Of a DNA stretch of 42,458 nt, positions 24,262-32,694 are shown in pieces. The position numbers were made by a program, and so were the translations under genes. The DNA is from Candidatus Latescibacterota bacterium (GTDB lineage Bacteria > Latescibacterota > UBA2968). Location: NCBI GenBank assembly GCA_022823725.1, contig JAJEHL010000012.1, positions 1 through 42,458 on the forward strand, read 5' to 3'. The notes under the pieces were generated by a model. That model was not told the DNA's origin and did no database searches. It saw nothing but the letters and a program-made list of their open reading frames with translations. The first letter of the stretch is position 1, and every line of letters begins with the position of its first letter.

Positions 24262-25695
24262 ATGAAAAGATTTTTTGTTTTGCTCATGATGGTCAGTGCG
24301 CCTCTCGGTGCAGATGAAAGTCTTCATCGGGCTGCGATTGATGCGATGGTTATGGCGACGCGCTATTTTCGCACCGATGTTGCGACTCATGGCGGTTATT
24401 TGTGGCGGTATAAGACCGATTTTTCTATGCGCGAAGGCGAGGGTACAGCGTCGCCTTCGACGATCTGGGTGCAGCCGCCGGGTACGCCTGCTGTGGGTAT
24501 GGCGTTTTTGGAGGCTTATGAGGCTACGGGCGATACGCTGTTTCTCAATGGTGCTGTTGAGGCGGCACGCGCACTTGTGTGGGGGCAACTCGCTTCTGGT
24601 GGTTGGGATTATCGCATTGATTTTGATGCTGAGGGAAGTAAGCGCTGGCACTTTCGGCACGATGTGGAACGGGGCGATGTGCATAGGGGTAACCGCCGCA
24701 ATCGCACGACGCTTGACGATAATAATACGCAGAGTGCGTTGCAGTTGCTGATGCGGGTCGATAAGGTGCAAAATTTTGAGGATAGGGAGATTCACGCGGC
24801 GGTGCAATTTGGTCTCGATGCGCTTCTCAAGGCGCAGTATCCAAATGGCGCGTGGCCGCAGCGGTTTGAGGTTTTTCCCGATCCAGAAAAGTTTCCGGTG
24901 AAGAAGGCGCGTTATCCCGAAACGTGGTCGCGGACCTATCCCAATACGCGGTATTTGGCGTATTATACGTTTAATGATAATGCAATTGCCGATGTGATCG
25001 AGACGATGGTTGAGGCGTACGATGTTTATGGGGATGTTCGCTATCTCGATGCGGCTAAGCGCGGTGGCGATTTTATTATTCTGGCGCAGATGCCCGAGCC
25101 ACAGCCCGCGTGGGCACAGCAGTACAATTTGGATATGGAGCCGGCGTGGGCGCGTCGGTTTGAGCCGCCTGCTGTTACGGGTGGCGAGAGTTTTGGGGTT
25201 TTGCAGATGCTTTTGTATTTGTATTTGGCGACTGGGGAGGCGCGTTTTTTGGATCCGATTCCCAGCGCGCTCGATTGGGCAAAACGCTCGCGTTTGTCCG
25301 ATGGTCGCCTGGCGCGGTTTTACGAGCTTCAGACCAATCGCCCGCTGTTTTTTACCCGCGATTATGTGCTTACGTATGACGATTCAGACCTGCCCACGCA
25401 TTATGCGTTTAAGGTGAGTGGGAATCGGATTGAGCGGGTTGAGGCGTTGTACAATCGCATCAGAACAGAGGGGCGCGAGAGGATTTTGTCTGAGCGCAGG
25501 CGCGTTACCAGCCCGGGTGCTGATCGCGTGAAGGAGGTTATTGACGCGCTCGATGACCTGGGTCGCTGGGTTGAGCAGGGGACGTTGAGAAATCCAGAGA
25601 ACAGACGTGAGCGCATTGAGGCGGAGATTTTATCGTGTCGCACGTTTATTCGGAATCTGAGCTTGTTGGCGCGTTATGTGAGAAGTGTGAAGTAG
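24262..25695 (+). CDS. Secreted pectate lyase, PL10-like
   Basis: A 477-residue exported polysaccharide lyase. Signal peptide about 1-17. The body is an alpha/alpha-toroid-type fold with repeated Trp- and Asn-rich segments: TPAVGMAFLEAYEATGD, LDDNNTQSALQLLMRV, YPNGAWPQRFEVFPDP and PAWAQQYN...PAWARRFEPP. The DDNNTQS and YPNGAWPQR motifs are those of the pectate lyase family 10. It would cut pectin-like acidic polysaccharide outside the cytoplasm. GGGAGATGAT precedes the ATG. No transporter or other pectin gene is adjacent. Confidence 0.85.
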   Translation: MKRFFVLLMMVSAPLGADESLHRAAIDAMVMATRYFRTDVATHGGYLWRYKTDFSMREGEGTASPSTIWVQPPGTPAVGMAFLEAYEATGDTLFLNGAVEAARALVWGQLASGGWDYRIDFDAEGSKRWHFRHDVERGDVHRGNRRNRTTLDDNNTQSALQLLMRVDKVQNFEDREIHAAVQFGLDALLKAQYPNGAWPQRFEVFPDPEKFPVKKARYPETWSRTYPNTRYLAYYTFNDNAIADVIETMVEAYDVYGDVRYLDAAKRGGDFIILAQMPEPQPAWAQQYNLDMEPAWARRFEPPAVTGGESFGVLQMLLYLYLATGEARFLDPIPSALDWAKRSRLSDGRLARFYELQTNRPLFFTRDYVLTYDDSDLPTHYAFKVSGNRIERVEALYNRIRTEGRERILSERRRVTSPGADRVKEVIDALDDLGRWVEQGTLRNPENRRERIEAEILSCRTFIRNLSLLARYVRSVK

Positions 25696-25716
25696 TTTGC
25701 GGTTTGAAACCGCAAA
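25696..25716. repeat. Perfect palindrome after pectate lyase
   Basis: TTTGCGGTTT, G, AAACCGCAAA: ten paired bases directly after the stop codon. There is no T run on the plus strand, so it may protect the mRNA end or act as a weak terminator. Confidence 0.7.
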
Positions 25717-25733
25717 AAGTGTGAAGGGGAGGT

Positions 25734-25765
25734 GTCATCGCGGTATGGTTAAAGCCGCGATCCAG
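25734..25765 (+). repeat. Dispersed palindromic repeat, copy 4
   Basis: GTCATCGCGGT, loop ATGGTTAAA, then GCCGCGATCCAG. The last stem base is T instead of C, giving a G-U-type pair in RNA, so the stem is kept. It sits 38 bases before the aldo/keto reductase start. Confidence 0.85.
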
Positions 25766-25803
25766 TTTTGTTTTTTGTCTTACCCTTTTCAAAGGAATTT
25801 TTT

Positions 25804-26724
25804 ATGCCCGAACTCGAAACGCGACGTCTTGGTCGCACTGAACTTAAACCCAAAGCGATTGGTCTTGGCTGTGCTTTTCTCGGTAGTCCGCAGCGGGTTT
25901 CCGATGATGAGGGGATTGCGACTGTGCGGGAGGCGATTGATCGGGGGATTAATTTTATCGATACGTCTGCGGCTTATGGCGGGGGCGAGAGCGAGCGGCG
26001 CGTGGGTCTCGCGCTTCAGGGGGGATACCGGGAGAAGGTTTATTTGCAGACTAAGGCGGGTACCCATCGGGATCGGCGACACGATTTTTCGGCGAAGTCG
26101 ATTCGGTGGACGGTTGAGAATAGTCTGAGGCAGCTCAAGACGGATTATATCGATGCGGTGCTTATCCACGATCCGAGGGATATAGAGAAGGTGTATTCGC
26201 CGGGGTATGCTTCGGATGAGCTTTTGAAGATGAGAGACGAGGGTCTGATCGGTTATACGGGTGTTGGCTGTCGTTCGCACGATTTTCACCGCTATGCGAT
26301 TGAGACGGGGGTTTGCGATATTGTTATTACGTTTCTCGATTATACGCTGCTGAGTCAGACGGCTGCACAGACGACGATTCCTCTCGCGCTTGAGCACGAT
26401 GTGGGTGTTATTCTGGCGAGTGTACAGGGTATGGGCGTCCTGGCAGGTCCCAGGCCCGATGTCGAGTTGACTGGTCGCCGGTATCCGGGACAGGCAGAGC
26501 GCGCTGTTGCGATGTGGGACTGGTGCAATGCGCGCGGGATTAGTATTCGTCGCTTTGCCTTACAATTTTGTCTTGCGGCGCCCTTAAATGGCAATGGTAT
26601 GCTTCTTGTGGGACCGGCTTCTCCCCGCGAACTCGATGAGGTCCTCTCCGATGCCACCGCCGATGTCGATCTCGATCTGTGGGGGGAATTTGAGAGGTCG
26701 TTTGGTGTGGGGTTGGAAGTGTGA
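25804..26724 (+). CDS. Aldo/keto reductase
   Basis: A 306-residue NADPH-dependent oxidoreductase with the (beta/alpha)8 aldo/keto reductase fold. The catalytic tetrad is visible: Asp and Tyr in FIDTSAAYGGGESERRVG, Lys in LQTKAGTH and His in VLIHDPRD. Typical N terminus LETRRLGRTELKPKAIGLGC. The start at 25804 follows AAAGGAA. Members resembling this one act on sugars such as L-fucose or D-threo-aldose; the substrate is not proven. Confidence 0.88.
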   Translation: MPELETRRLGRTELKPKAIGLGCAFLGSPQRVSDDEGIATVREAIDRGINFIDTSAAYGGGESERRVGLALQGGYREKVYLQTKAGTHRDRRHDFSAKSIRWTVENSLRQLKTDYIDAVLIHDPRDIEKVYSPGYASDELLKMRDEGLIGYTGVGCRSHDFHRYAIETGVCDIVITFLDYTLLSQTAAQTTIPLALEHDVGVILASVQGMGVLAGPRPDVELTGRRYPGQAERAVAMWDWCNARGISIRRFALQFCLAAPLNGNGMLLVGPASPRELDEVLSDATADVDLDLWGEFERSFGVGLEV

Positions 26725-26770
26725 AGTAAGATACAGGTGAGACGTTAAAGGCTGTCAAGTGTATAATTGT

Positions 26771-26794
26771 AGGGGCGGGCCTCGTGCCCGCCCG
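26771..26794. repeat. GC-rich hairpin repeat
   Basis: GGGCGGGC (26773-26780) pairs with GCCCGCCC (26786-26793) around CTCGT. It runs straight into palindromic repeat copy 5, forming a composite. Confidence 0.8.
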
Positions 26795-26825
26795 TCATCG
26801 CGGCAGGATTAAAGCCGCGATCCAG
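26794..26825 (+). repeat. Dispersed palindromic repeat, copy 5
   Basis: GTCATCGCGGC, loop AGGATTAAA, then GCCGCGATCCAG, identical to copy 3. It is flanked on both sides by GC-rich hairpins and separates the aldo/keto reductase from the accessory island. Confidence 0.9.
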
Positions 26826-26835
26826 TATTTGTTGT

Positions 26836-26867
26836 AGGGGCGACCCTTTGTGGTCGCCCTATTTTTT
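26836..26867 (+). terminator. GC-rich hairpin with T run
   Basis: AGGGGCGACC pairs with GGTCGCCCT (26852-26860), followed by ATTTTTTT. It is one of the GC-rich repeat hairpins and could also stop transcription entering from the aldo/keto reductase. The bases from here to the RloA start are AT-rich. Confidence 0.7.
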
Positions 26868-27000
26868 TCTATTACACTCGATAATTATGATAAAAAAAGG
26901 CATTTAAAGAGATTTTTTCTCTTTTAACCTTGCTATTTGGCTAAAATTCTCTAAATTTAATATGATACAAACCGAAAATACTACATTAGGAGGTGGTGAG

Positions 27001-28368
27001 ATGATAATCAGTTGCTCTGTAGAAAACTGGATGTCTTTCCGCGATCCAACTACCTTTTCGATGATTGCCAGTCGCGAGCGTCAGCATGGAGAACGTGTTT
27101 CAAGGCTGGGAAAGTACCAAACGCGAGTTCTTCCGATTGCGGCGATTTATGGCGGCAATGCCTCTGGCAAGACTAATTTTTTTAAGGCTTTGAATTTTGC
27201 CAAGACGCTGGTCGTGGAAGGTACCAGACCTGATAACCTGATTCCAATTGATACATTTCTTTTAGATGATGGGTGGAAAAAACGGCCTTCGCGCTTTGCT
27301 TTTGAGTTACTGATTGATGAGACCATCTACGATTTTACCTTTGCAGTGACCCAAGAGACAGTGCTGGAAGAGAGACTCGTGAGAATCACAAGTACCAGTG
27401 AAAAAGTGCTTTATGATCGTCGTGACGGCGATATCAGCTTTGACACATCGCTCAACAAAGACCCATTCTTCCCATTCGTTTTCAGGGGAACCCGGGACAA
27501 TCAGCTTTTCTTGACCAACTCCATATCCCAAAATATCGACAATTTCAGGCCAGTCTATGACTGGTTTAAGGATAAGCTTGTACTGGTGGCACCCGACATG
27601 CGATTTGGTCACGTCGAGCTATTTTTTGATGATGGACACCCACTATACAAGGCCATGAACGAGACGTTGCCATGGCTCGATACCGGAATTGCTCATCTTC
27701 GCAGCGAAGAAATTCCATTAGATAACATACCGCTTTCTGACCGAGCAAAAACCGAACTTCAGGAAAAAGTGAAGGAAGGTAAGAGTGCTCATCTGGAGCG
27801 AGAAAAAAATCCGGCTGATCGTATAGTGATTACCCGCAGGGATGGAGAGTTAATCGCAAATAGACTGGTCACATCCCACCTGAAATCGGATGGTAAAGAG
27901 GTTAGATTCGAGATTCATCAGGAATCGGATGGTACACAACGGATTATTGATCTCCTACCTGCCTTTCTTGATCTATCGGCGCAAGTGTCGCAGAGAGTCT
28001 ATATTATTGATGAGATTGACCGTAGTCTTCATCCTTTGCTGATTCGCCAACTGCTTGAGATGTACCTGAATAGTTGTTCTGAAGAGACTCGAACGCAATT
28101 GCTGCTGACGACTCATAATGTCATGCTGATGGACCAGCAGTTGTTGCGTCGAGACGAAATGTGGGCAATGGAAAGGGATGAGGCTGGCATGTCGAGTCTG
28201 TTTTCTTTTAGCGAGTACAAAGATGTTCGTTACGATAAGGATATTCGGAAGAGCTATTTACAGGGACGGATGGGGGGAATCCCGCGCGTCTCGCTGGGAG
28301 GGCCATTCACTAATCCTCATCGCATAGAGGAAATAGGGGAACGGACGGATGCCGACGAGAAGACGTGA
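27001..28368 (+). CDS. rloA: RloA-like AAA ATPase (AbiL-type defence)
   Basis: A 455-residue ATPase of the SMC/ABC-like AAA type. N-terminal [20 protein letters not shown] is the usual opening of AbiEii/RloA ATPases; Walker A is [10 protein letters not shown] (about 50-59), Walker [14 protein letters not shown], with a LLLTTHN switch. The start at 27001 is fixed by a strong AGGAGGTG (26988-26995). It overlaps the RloB gene by 20 bases. RloA with RloB forms the AbiL anti-phage system in lactococci and elsewhere. GC is lower than in flanking genes, in line with horizontal gain. Confidence 0.82.
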   Translation: MIISCSVENWMSFRDPTTFSMIASRERQHGERVSRLGKYQTRVLPIAAIYGGNASGKTNFFKALNFAKTLVVEGTRPDNLIPIDTFLLDDGWKKRPSRFAFELLIDETIYDFTFAVTQETVLEERLVRITSTSEKVLYDRRDGDISFDTSLNKDPFFPFVFRGTRDNQLFLTNSISQNIDNFRPVYDWFKDKLVLVAPDMRFGHVELFFDDGHPLYKAMNETLPWLDTGIAHLRSEEIPLDNIPLSDRAKTELQEKVKEGKSAHLEREKNPADRIVITRRDGELIANRLVTSHLKSDGKEVRFEIHQESDGTQRIIDLLPAFLDLSAQVSQRVYIIDEIDRSLHPLLIRQLLEMYLNSCSEETRTQLLLTTHNVMLMDQQLLRRDEMWAMERDEAGMSSLFSFSEYKDVRYDKDIRKSYLQGRMGGIPRVSLGGPFTNPHRIEEIGERTDADEKT

Positions 28369-28945
28369 TTTTCGAAGACCACTTGGCAAGCGACGTTACC
28401 GGAAGCTATTTGTTATAGCGACAGAGGGAGTAAAGACTGAACCTCAGTATTTCGCCATTTTCAATGACCGTGATTCGGTTGTCCATGTAAAGTGTTTAAG
28501 AAGCAAACATCATAGCCCAACTCAGGTCCTGAAGCGTATGGAAGACCGCCTCGGGGAAGAAGCTCTGAAGAAGTCGGATGAAGCCTGGCTGGTGGTAGAT
28601 AAGGACCAATGGAAGGATGAAGAGTTGAAGCAACTTCACAAATGGTCTCAGGGTGCGGATAATTATGGATTCGCCCTTAGCAATCCCAGGTTTGAGTATT
28701 GGCTGCTGCTCCACTTTGAAGATGGTACTCAGATCGGTTCGTCACGCGAATGTGCCACACGGCTGAAGAGACATCTTCCCGACTACGACAAGAATATTGA
28801 TATCCGAAAGATCACGCCCGACATGATCCAAGACGCTGTCCGTCGAGCCAGAGTTCGGGATAATCCTCCCTGCGCGGATTGGCCGCGTAAATTCGGTAGT
28901 ACAACCGTTTACAAATTGGTTGAGAATATTCTCAATAGTACATAG
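28349..28945 (+). CDS. rloB: RloB-family protein (AbiL-type defence)
   Basis: A 198-residue RloB-family protein. [20 protein letters not shown] holds the conserved EGxxTExxYF, and [14 protein letters not shown] an acidic Asp-x-Asp patch; [14 protein letters not shown] is another family block. The acidic layout is like a TOPRIM nuclease, so it is probably the effector nuclease controlled by the ATPase. The basic N terminus ([16 protein letters not shown]) suits nucleic acid binding. Overlap with rloA shows the two are made together. Confidence 0.82.
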   Translation: MPTRRRDFRRPLGKRRYRKLFVIATEGVKTEPQYFAIFNDRDSVVHVKCLRSKHHSPTQVLKRMEDRLGEEALKKSDEAWLVVDKDQWKDEELKQLHKWSQGADNYGFALSNPRFEYWLLLHFEDGTQIGSSRECATRLKRHLPDYDKNIDIRKITPDMIQDAVRRARVRDNPPCADWPRKFGSTTVYKLVENILNST

Positions 28946-29092
28946 TTGAGCAAAGAAGTATATTTGTTGTAGATAAAAAAAGAAAAGAGTGTATCCTTTA
29001 ATATCCAAAACCCTAAAATCCATCAGGTGGGAGAGAAAGGACACGGTTACACTCTCGCAAGGCTTCAATTTTACATTTTAAGGAGGAGGCCA

Positions 29093-29893
29093 ATGAATGA
29101 TCCTCAGAAATACGTTGAGGACCTCAGAAAACTCTATGATGATCGAAAGATCGGAGTCAGTGAGAATAGTCCACCCTTTTCCTGCTGTCATTTGGAAAGT
29201 TGTAAAGCAGCAGCAAAAAATAGGGATCTATGCTTGGGAGCAGAGGCGCACGTTGGCGAGAAGTACGGCGATCCGATACGCTTGGTTGTTGTCTCGATGG
29301 ACACGGGGGGGGAAGCCGAGAGCGAGAAGGGAGAACACCTATTACAACGCCGAAGTACTATTCAAGGGGTAACTTATGAGGAAGAGAACCCGCACATGAA
29401 GGGGACAATACAGACTCTGCGGCATCTATACGGTTACGGGCAAAAACTTGACTGTGATCTTCTACAGCGATTTGCCATGATCAACAGTGCAAAATGTTCA
29501 GGGAAAGACAAAAGTGCGAGTAGTATGCCGTGGGAGTTATACAAGAATTGCTGGGATCATGGACATGTTGAACTGGAAAAATTAGATCCTGAACTCATTG
29601 TGGCTCAAGGCGCGTATGCGAGGGATCTCCTGAAACCTCAAGAGATCGACGAGGGCGAGATTCGGAGACATATTCCCAATTTGACGTGGGACAATGCAGA
29701 CGTAGGTGCGTGGATATGTACGCAGTCAAAGGAGTACTTGAAGTATTGGCAAAATGGGGACCGAACTATTCTGGTGCTCCAGATACCTCATCCTTCCGCT
29801 CGACAAGGGCAGTGGCAGCGATTTGAGAGGACTATGCTGCCTACCATTGCTCATGTTGTCCGACAATGGCTGCCCGCGCTCGAGTTCCATTAA
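29093..29893 (+). CDS. Uracil-DNA glycosylase superfamily-like protein, Cys-rich
   Basis: A 266-residue protein with the three landmark blocks of family 4/5-type uracil-DNA glycosylases: LVVVSMDTGG (about 64-73) in the water-activating position, FAMINSAKCSGK (about 127-138) followed by CW...ELEKLDPELIVAQGAYAR, and IPHPSAR (231-237) as the DNA-inserting loop. An N-terminal CCHLESCKAAAKNRDLC supplies four Cys that, with the Cys of AKCS or NCW, could hold an Fe-S cluster as in family 4. It starts behind AGGAGGAGG and lies 147 bases after rloB. It may excise modified bases, including phage ones, but the active residues differ from known members. Confidence 0.65.
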   Translation: MNDPQKYVEDLRKLYDDRKIGVSENSPPFSCCHLESCKAAAKNRDLCLGAEAHVGEKYGDPIRLVVVSMDTGGEAESEKGEHLLQRRSTIQGVTYEEENPHMKGTIQTLRHLYGYGQKLDCDLLQRFAMINSAKCSGKDKSASSMPWELYKNCWDHGHVELEKLDPELIVAQGAYARDLLKPQEIDEGEIRRHIPNLTWDNADVGAWICTQSKEYLKYWQNGDRTILVLQIPHPSARQGQWQRFERTMLPTIAHVVRQWLPALEFH

Positions 29894-30111
29894 GCTGTCA
29901 ATGGCCCGGCTACTGCCCTAATGATCTATTTGTCTTGCTTCCCATAGTCTAACATTGTGAACAATTTTATGCGGCAAGAGTGCCATATTCACGGTCAAAT
30001 AAACAGAAGAAGCTGATAGAATGGAGGGCCACCACATTAAAGCATATGTGAAAAAATTCGTGAAGTTCTACCTCTAAATAGTGCCATTTCAGAACAAAAA
30101 AAGGAGGACAC

Positions 30112-30771
30112 ATGGCAAGAGGAATTAAAAAAGGATGCAACGCATTTGATGATGTGGATTGCTCAACGTCCAAGCCTGTTGAGGAGTTCAATTGTAGTTC
30201 TAATAATAGAGGGCAAAGAGATTTGACTCTTAATGCTCTTGTTTCCAACTATATCGAAAAACCCAGGAACGGAATGAAGAGATACTTAAGATATTATGTT
30301 CAACACACTCTAAAGGATGCGATTGAAATTGCTGCACGCTGCAAATTGTATAACGGAAAATATCACCGCCACCAAAGAAGAATAAAAAAATTTTTACTTA
30401 ATGAGTCAGCAACGAAACTTTTGGGTATTCAGGATAAAATCAAAATGTGTAGAGATTTTGAAGATTTGAGAAGTCTTGTAGATAACACAATAAGGGTAAA
30501 GGGCATTGGTGATCTCACTATTTATGACATCTCACTGAGAATAGGCGCAAAACTTGGCTTATATCCCCAGGCTATCTATCTACAGGCAGGGGTGATTAGT
30601 GGCGCAAAGGCTCTTGGGATATATCACAAGCGAGAATCAATACCAATTAAGCATATACGAATTGAACACATACCAAAGCCAATCTCAAGTAGACTTGAGC
30701 CTCATGAGATTGAGGATTTTCTTTGTATCTGCAAGGGGGAGTTAGGGGATATAAGTCTCAAAAATACATAA
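30112..30771 (+). CDS. Hypothetical protein with HhH-like motif
   Basis: A 219-residue protein. A helix-hairpin-helix-like turn, VKGIGDLTIYDISLRIGAKL (about 125-144), is followed by LYPQAIYLQAGVISGAKALG, a pattern seen in small uncharacterised proteins of mobile and defence regions. HhH motifs bind DNA backbone. Other parts are basic and helical. AAGGAGG precedes the ATG. It lies 218 bases after the glycosylase-like gene, and that gap holds nothing recognisable. Low-GC, AT-rich codons resemble the neighbouring island. Confidence 0.6.
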   Translation: MARGIKKGCNAFDDVDCSTSKPVEEFNCSSNNRGQRDLTLNALVSNYIEKPRNGMKRYLRYYVQHTLKDAIEIAARCKLYNGKYHRHQRRIKKFLLNESATKLLGIQDKIKMCRDFEDLRSLVDNTIRVKGIGDLTIYDISLRIGAKLGLYPQAIYLQAGVISGAKALGIYHKRESIPIKHIRIEHIPKPISSRLEPHEIEDFLCICKGELGDISLKNT

Positions 30772-30866
30772 TCCTAATCCCCATAACCGCCTGCACTTTA
30801 TAGTCGTTGATAAGTTGCTACTGTAGTTGTATCTTGAGCGGGAATTTATTGCAGGGATCTAACAAC

Positions 30867-31088
30867 ATGGCAACCAGCAGAACCTTTTACAAATATCACT
30901 TTAAGTTGGGCAATCGTATTGTCCACACAGGCATCACCAGAGACATTGATCGCCGCGAGGCCGAGCATCAGCGTAAACCCGGCTGGAGCAGAGGCCACAT
31001 TTTTCAGGTCGGTTTTCGCACCACCCAAGAAGCCGCGCTACAATGGGAAGCGGAACAACGGCGACTGGGCAAGCCAACAGGGCCGTAA
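30867..31088 (+). CDS. GIY-YIG-like mini-protein
   Basis: A 73-residue protein: FYKYHFKLGNRIVHTGITRD, then IDRREAEHQRK and QEAALQWEAEQRRLG. The order of beta-hairpin, TGITxDxxRREAEH and helix is that of a minimal GIY-YIG nuclease fold in which the first Tyr pair is KYH. The catalytic Arg is present and a terminal Glu is possible. Start after AGGGA. It could be a tiny nuclease or nucleic-acid-binding protein; a longer frame to 30807 is not needed. Confidence 0.55.
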   Translation: MATSRTFYKYHFKLGNRIVHTGITRDIDRREAEHQRKPGWSRGHIFQVGFRTTQEAALQWEAEQRRLGKPTGP

Positions 31089-31119
31089 TGTCTGAGAAAA
31101 TCCCCCAATGGAGTATGCT

Positions 31120-31536
31120 ATGATATCGACCCTGAAGAAAATTCTGTTCCACCCGGGCGGACTGAAGCACCTTCGCACCCCGCAAGATGAAACGGCTGAA
31201 TTTCTGTTGCGATACCGCAATCTGGATGTGGGGCATCTCACGCTTCGAGGCGGAAAGTGGCATTTCGATTACACGGAAAGTTTCCGGGGAAAAAAAGACA
31301 TCTGCCCAATCATAGACTTCCCGCATCTCGATAAACACTACGAATCTGATGTATTGTGGCCGTTTTTCGTGATTCGCATTCCCGGCTTAGGACAACCGGC
31401 TATTCAGCGCGTGATCCGCGAGGAGAATCTCGACCCACACAATGAAGCCCAACTGCTCAAGCGTTTTGGCAAAACCACAATTGCCAATCCGTTTACCTTG
31501 ATCCCCAAAGACAATCCCGCCGAACCCGAAGATTGA
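31120..31536 (+). CDS. Stand-alone HipA N-terminal domain protein
   Basis: A 138-residue protein corresponding only to the N-terminal subdomain of HipA-type kinases: LDVGHLTLRGGKWHFDYTES, then PIIDFPHLDKHYESDVLWPF and FVIRIPGLGQ, ending in FGKTTIANPFTLIP. The kinase part is missing and no HipA or HipT kinase is in the window. In HipBST systems a separate HipS with this fold is the antitoxin. GGAG at 31110-31113 supports the start at 31120. It ends just before the terminator repeat at 31561. Confidence 0.65.
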   Translation: MISTLKKILFHPGGLKHLRTPQDETAEFLLRYRNLDVGHLTLRGGKWHFDYTESFRGKKDICPIIDFPHLDKHYESDVLWPFFVIRIPGLGQPAIQRVIREENLDPHNEAQLLKRFGKTTIANPFTLIPKDNPAEPED

Positions 31537-31560
31537 TCCTTCTGACCTCCTCCAAGCTAC

Positions 31561-31648
31561 TTGAAGTCCAACGGTGTCTTCCAAACCGTTGGGCTTTTTT
31601 ATTAGCGTATTACTGGCGGCTTCACAAGTGCTTTTGGTGTTGCTCATA
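31561..31648 (+). terminator. Terminator within direct repeat, copy 1
   Basis: TCCAACGGT (31567-31575) pairs with ACCGTTGGG (31585-31593), followed by CTTTTTT: a strong terminator after the HipA-like gene. The surrounding 85 bases, from TTGAAG to GTTGCTCATA, recur at 32695-32780. Confidence 0.85.
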
Positions 31649-31710
31649 ATTGACTGACGGGCTTTCTTTAATGAGGAAAAAAATCATCTGCTTCGTCATT
31701 GTGATAGCAT

Positions 31711-31739
31711 TTGACATTAATAACGCTGTGCGTTATCAT
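31711..31739 (+). promoter_or_regulatory. higBA promoter with embedded operator
   Basis: TTGACA (31711-31716), 17-base spacer, TATCAT (31734-31739). A perfect inverted repeat ATAACGC-TGT-GCGTTAT spans 31720-31736, inside the spacer and -10 box, and is a natural binding site for the HigA repressor. Transcription would start at about 31746, on the higB start codon. Confidence 0.7.
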
Positions 31740-31745
31740 GTGTAA

Positions 31746-32027
31746 ATGATAGAATCATTCCGCGATAGAGAGACCGAGAGGGTATTCCACCGTGAGAGAT
31801 CGCGGAAATTCTCGGAAATATTGGCTCGCTCGGCCTTAAAGAAGCTCCTGCTGTTGGACGCAGCCGATTCGATACAGGACTTGCGGTCGCCACCAGGTAA
31901 TCGTCTGGAGAGACTCACAGGAGACCGCAGAGGCCAGTATAGTATCCGCATAAACGAACAATGGCGTCTTTGCTTTGAATGGAAGGCAGGACGAGCGACC
32001 AACGTGGAGATCGTCGATTATCATTAG
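31746..32027 (+). CDS. higB: HigB-like toxin
   Basis: A 93-residue RelE/HigB-type toxin, expected to cut mRNA on the ribosome. Length and pattern fit: FRDRETERVFHRERSRKF at the start, PPGNRLERLTGDRRGQYSIR in the core, and NEQWRLCFEW, the typical HigB end. The order toxin before antitoxin is the usual higBA order. No ribosome binding site precedes the ATG, and the promoter predicts a leaderless mRNA. The antitoxin follows after nine bases. Confidence 0.88.
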   Translation: MIESFRDRETERVFHRERSRKFSEILARSALKKLLLLDAADSIQDLRSPPGNRLERLTGDRRGQYSIRINEQWRLCFEWKAGRATNVEIVDYH

Positions 32028-32036
32028 GAGGGATTT

Positions 32037-32348
32037 ATGCCTATAATGCCCCCGATTCATCCGGGAGAGATTTTGCTTGAGGAGTTTCTCCAGCCTCTGA
32101 GTATTAGCCAATATCGTCTGGCAAAAGACATCTCAGTTCCCCCTCGCCGGATTAACGAGATTGTTCACGGCAAGCGCGCTATTTCGGCAGACACTGCGCT
32201 TCGGCTGGCGCGCTACTTTGGAACCACAGATCGGTTCTGGCTCAATCTTCAGACACGCTACAATTTAGAGTTGGAGAAAGATCGCCTCGGTAAGCGGTTG
32301 GAGGCTGAGGTGCGAGTTTTAGAGCGTCAGGTGTTGACAGATGCCTGA
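32037..32348 (+). CDS. higA: HigA-like antitoxin
   Basis: A 103-residue HTH antitoxin. PPIHPGEILLEEFLQPLSIS, then QYRLAKDISVPPRRINEIVH and GKRAISADTALRLARYFGTT are typical HigA/XRE motifs. It neutralises HigB and represses the operon through the palindrome at 31720-31736. AGGAGGG precedes the ATG, so it is translated more strongly than the toxin, as expected. It ends just before the next small gene. Confidence 0.92.
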   Translation: MPIMPPIHPGEILLEEFLQPLSISQYRLAKDISVPPRRINEIVHGKRAISADTALRLARYFGTTDRFWLNLQTRYNLELEKDRLGKRLEAEVRVLERQVLTDA

Positions 32349-32388
32349 TAGGGGCTATATTTCTTTATCCTGCGCGGGAGAAGTAAAA

Positions 32389-32661
32389 ATGAACAAACCA
32401 AGAATATTCGCAGACTTTCACAACGCGGATGTAAAAGGCAGGGTGCGTTTGAACTGCGTTGGGACTGTGGAAGACCTCGCATGTCAGAAAATTTTTCTGG
32501 AAGAAGGGCAATCACTAATCCTTTATAGCGAAGATTTAGAAGTTGATGGTGTGGTTCGATACTCGCAAAAAGAAAATTTGTGGGTTGCTGTGATTGATTG
32601 GGATGCCATTCGAGAGGTAGCCCCTATAGTGTCTCAAACAGAACACCACAGCCCGGTTTGA
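32389..32661 (+). CDS. Hypothetical protein, higBA neighbour
   Basis: A 90-residue protein, MNKPRIFADFHNADVKGRVR, followed by LNCVGTVEDLACQ and GVVRYSQKENLWVAVIDWDA. The sequence has strand-rich spacing and no membrane segment or enzyme motif. GGGAG precedes this ATG; an in-frame start at 32341 overlaps higA and is less likely. Similar small proteins are common in cyanobacterial and candidate-phylum genomes but have no known role. It ends before the second terminator repeat. Confidence 0.6.
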   Translation: MNKPRIFADFHNADVKGRVRLNCVGTVEDLACQKIFLEEGQSLILYSEDLEVDGVVRYSQKENLWVAVIDWDAIREVAPIVSQTEHHSPV

Positions 32662-32694
32662 CAGCCTTCAAACCGTTCAATCAGACCTTATTTT

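Noticed and set aside
26725-27000. Insertion sequence at the edge of the defence island
   Set aside because: Only short hairpin repeats and AT-rich sequence are present; no transposase or matching terminal inverted repeats were found.
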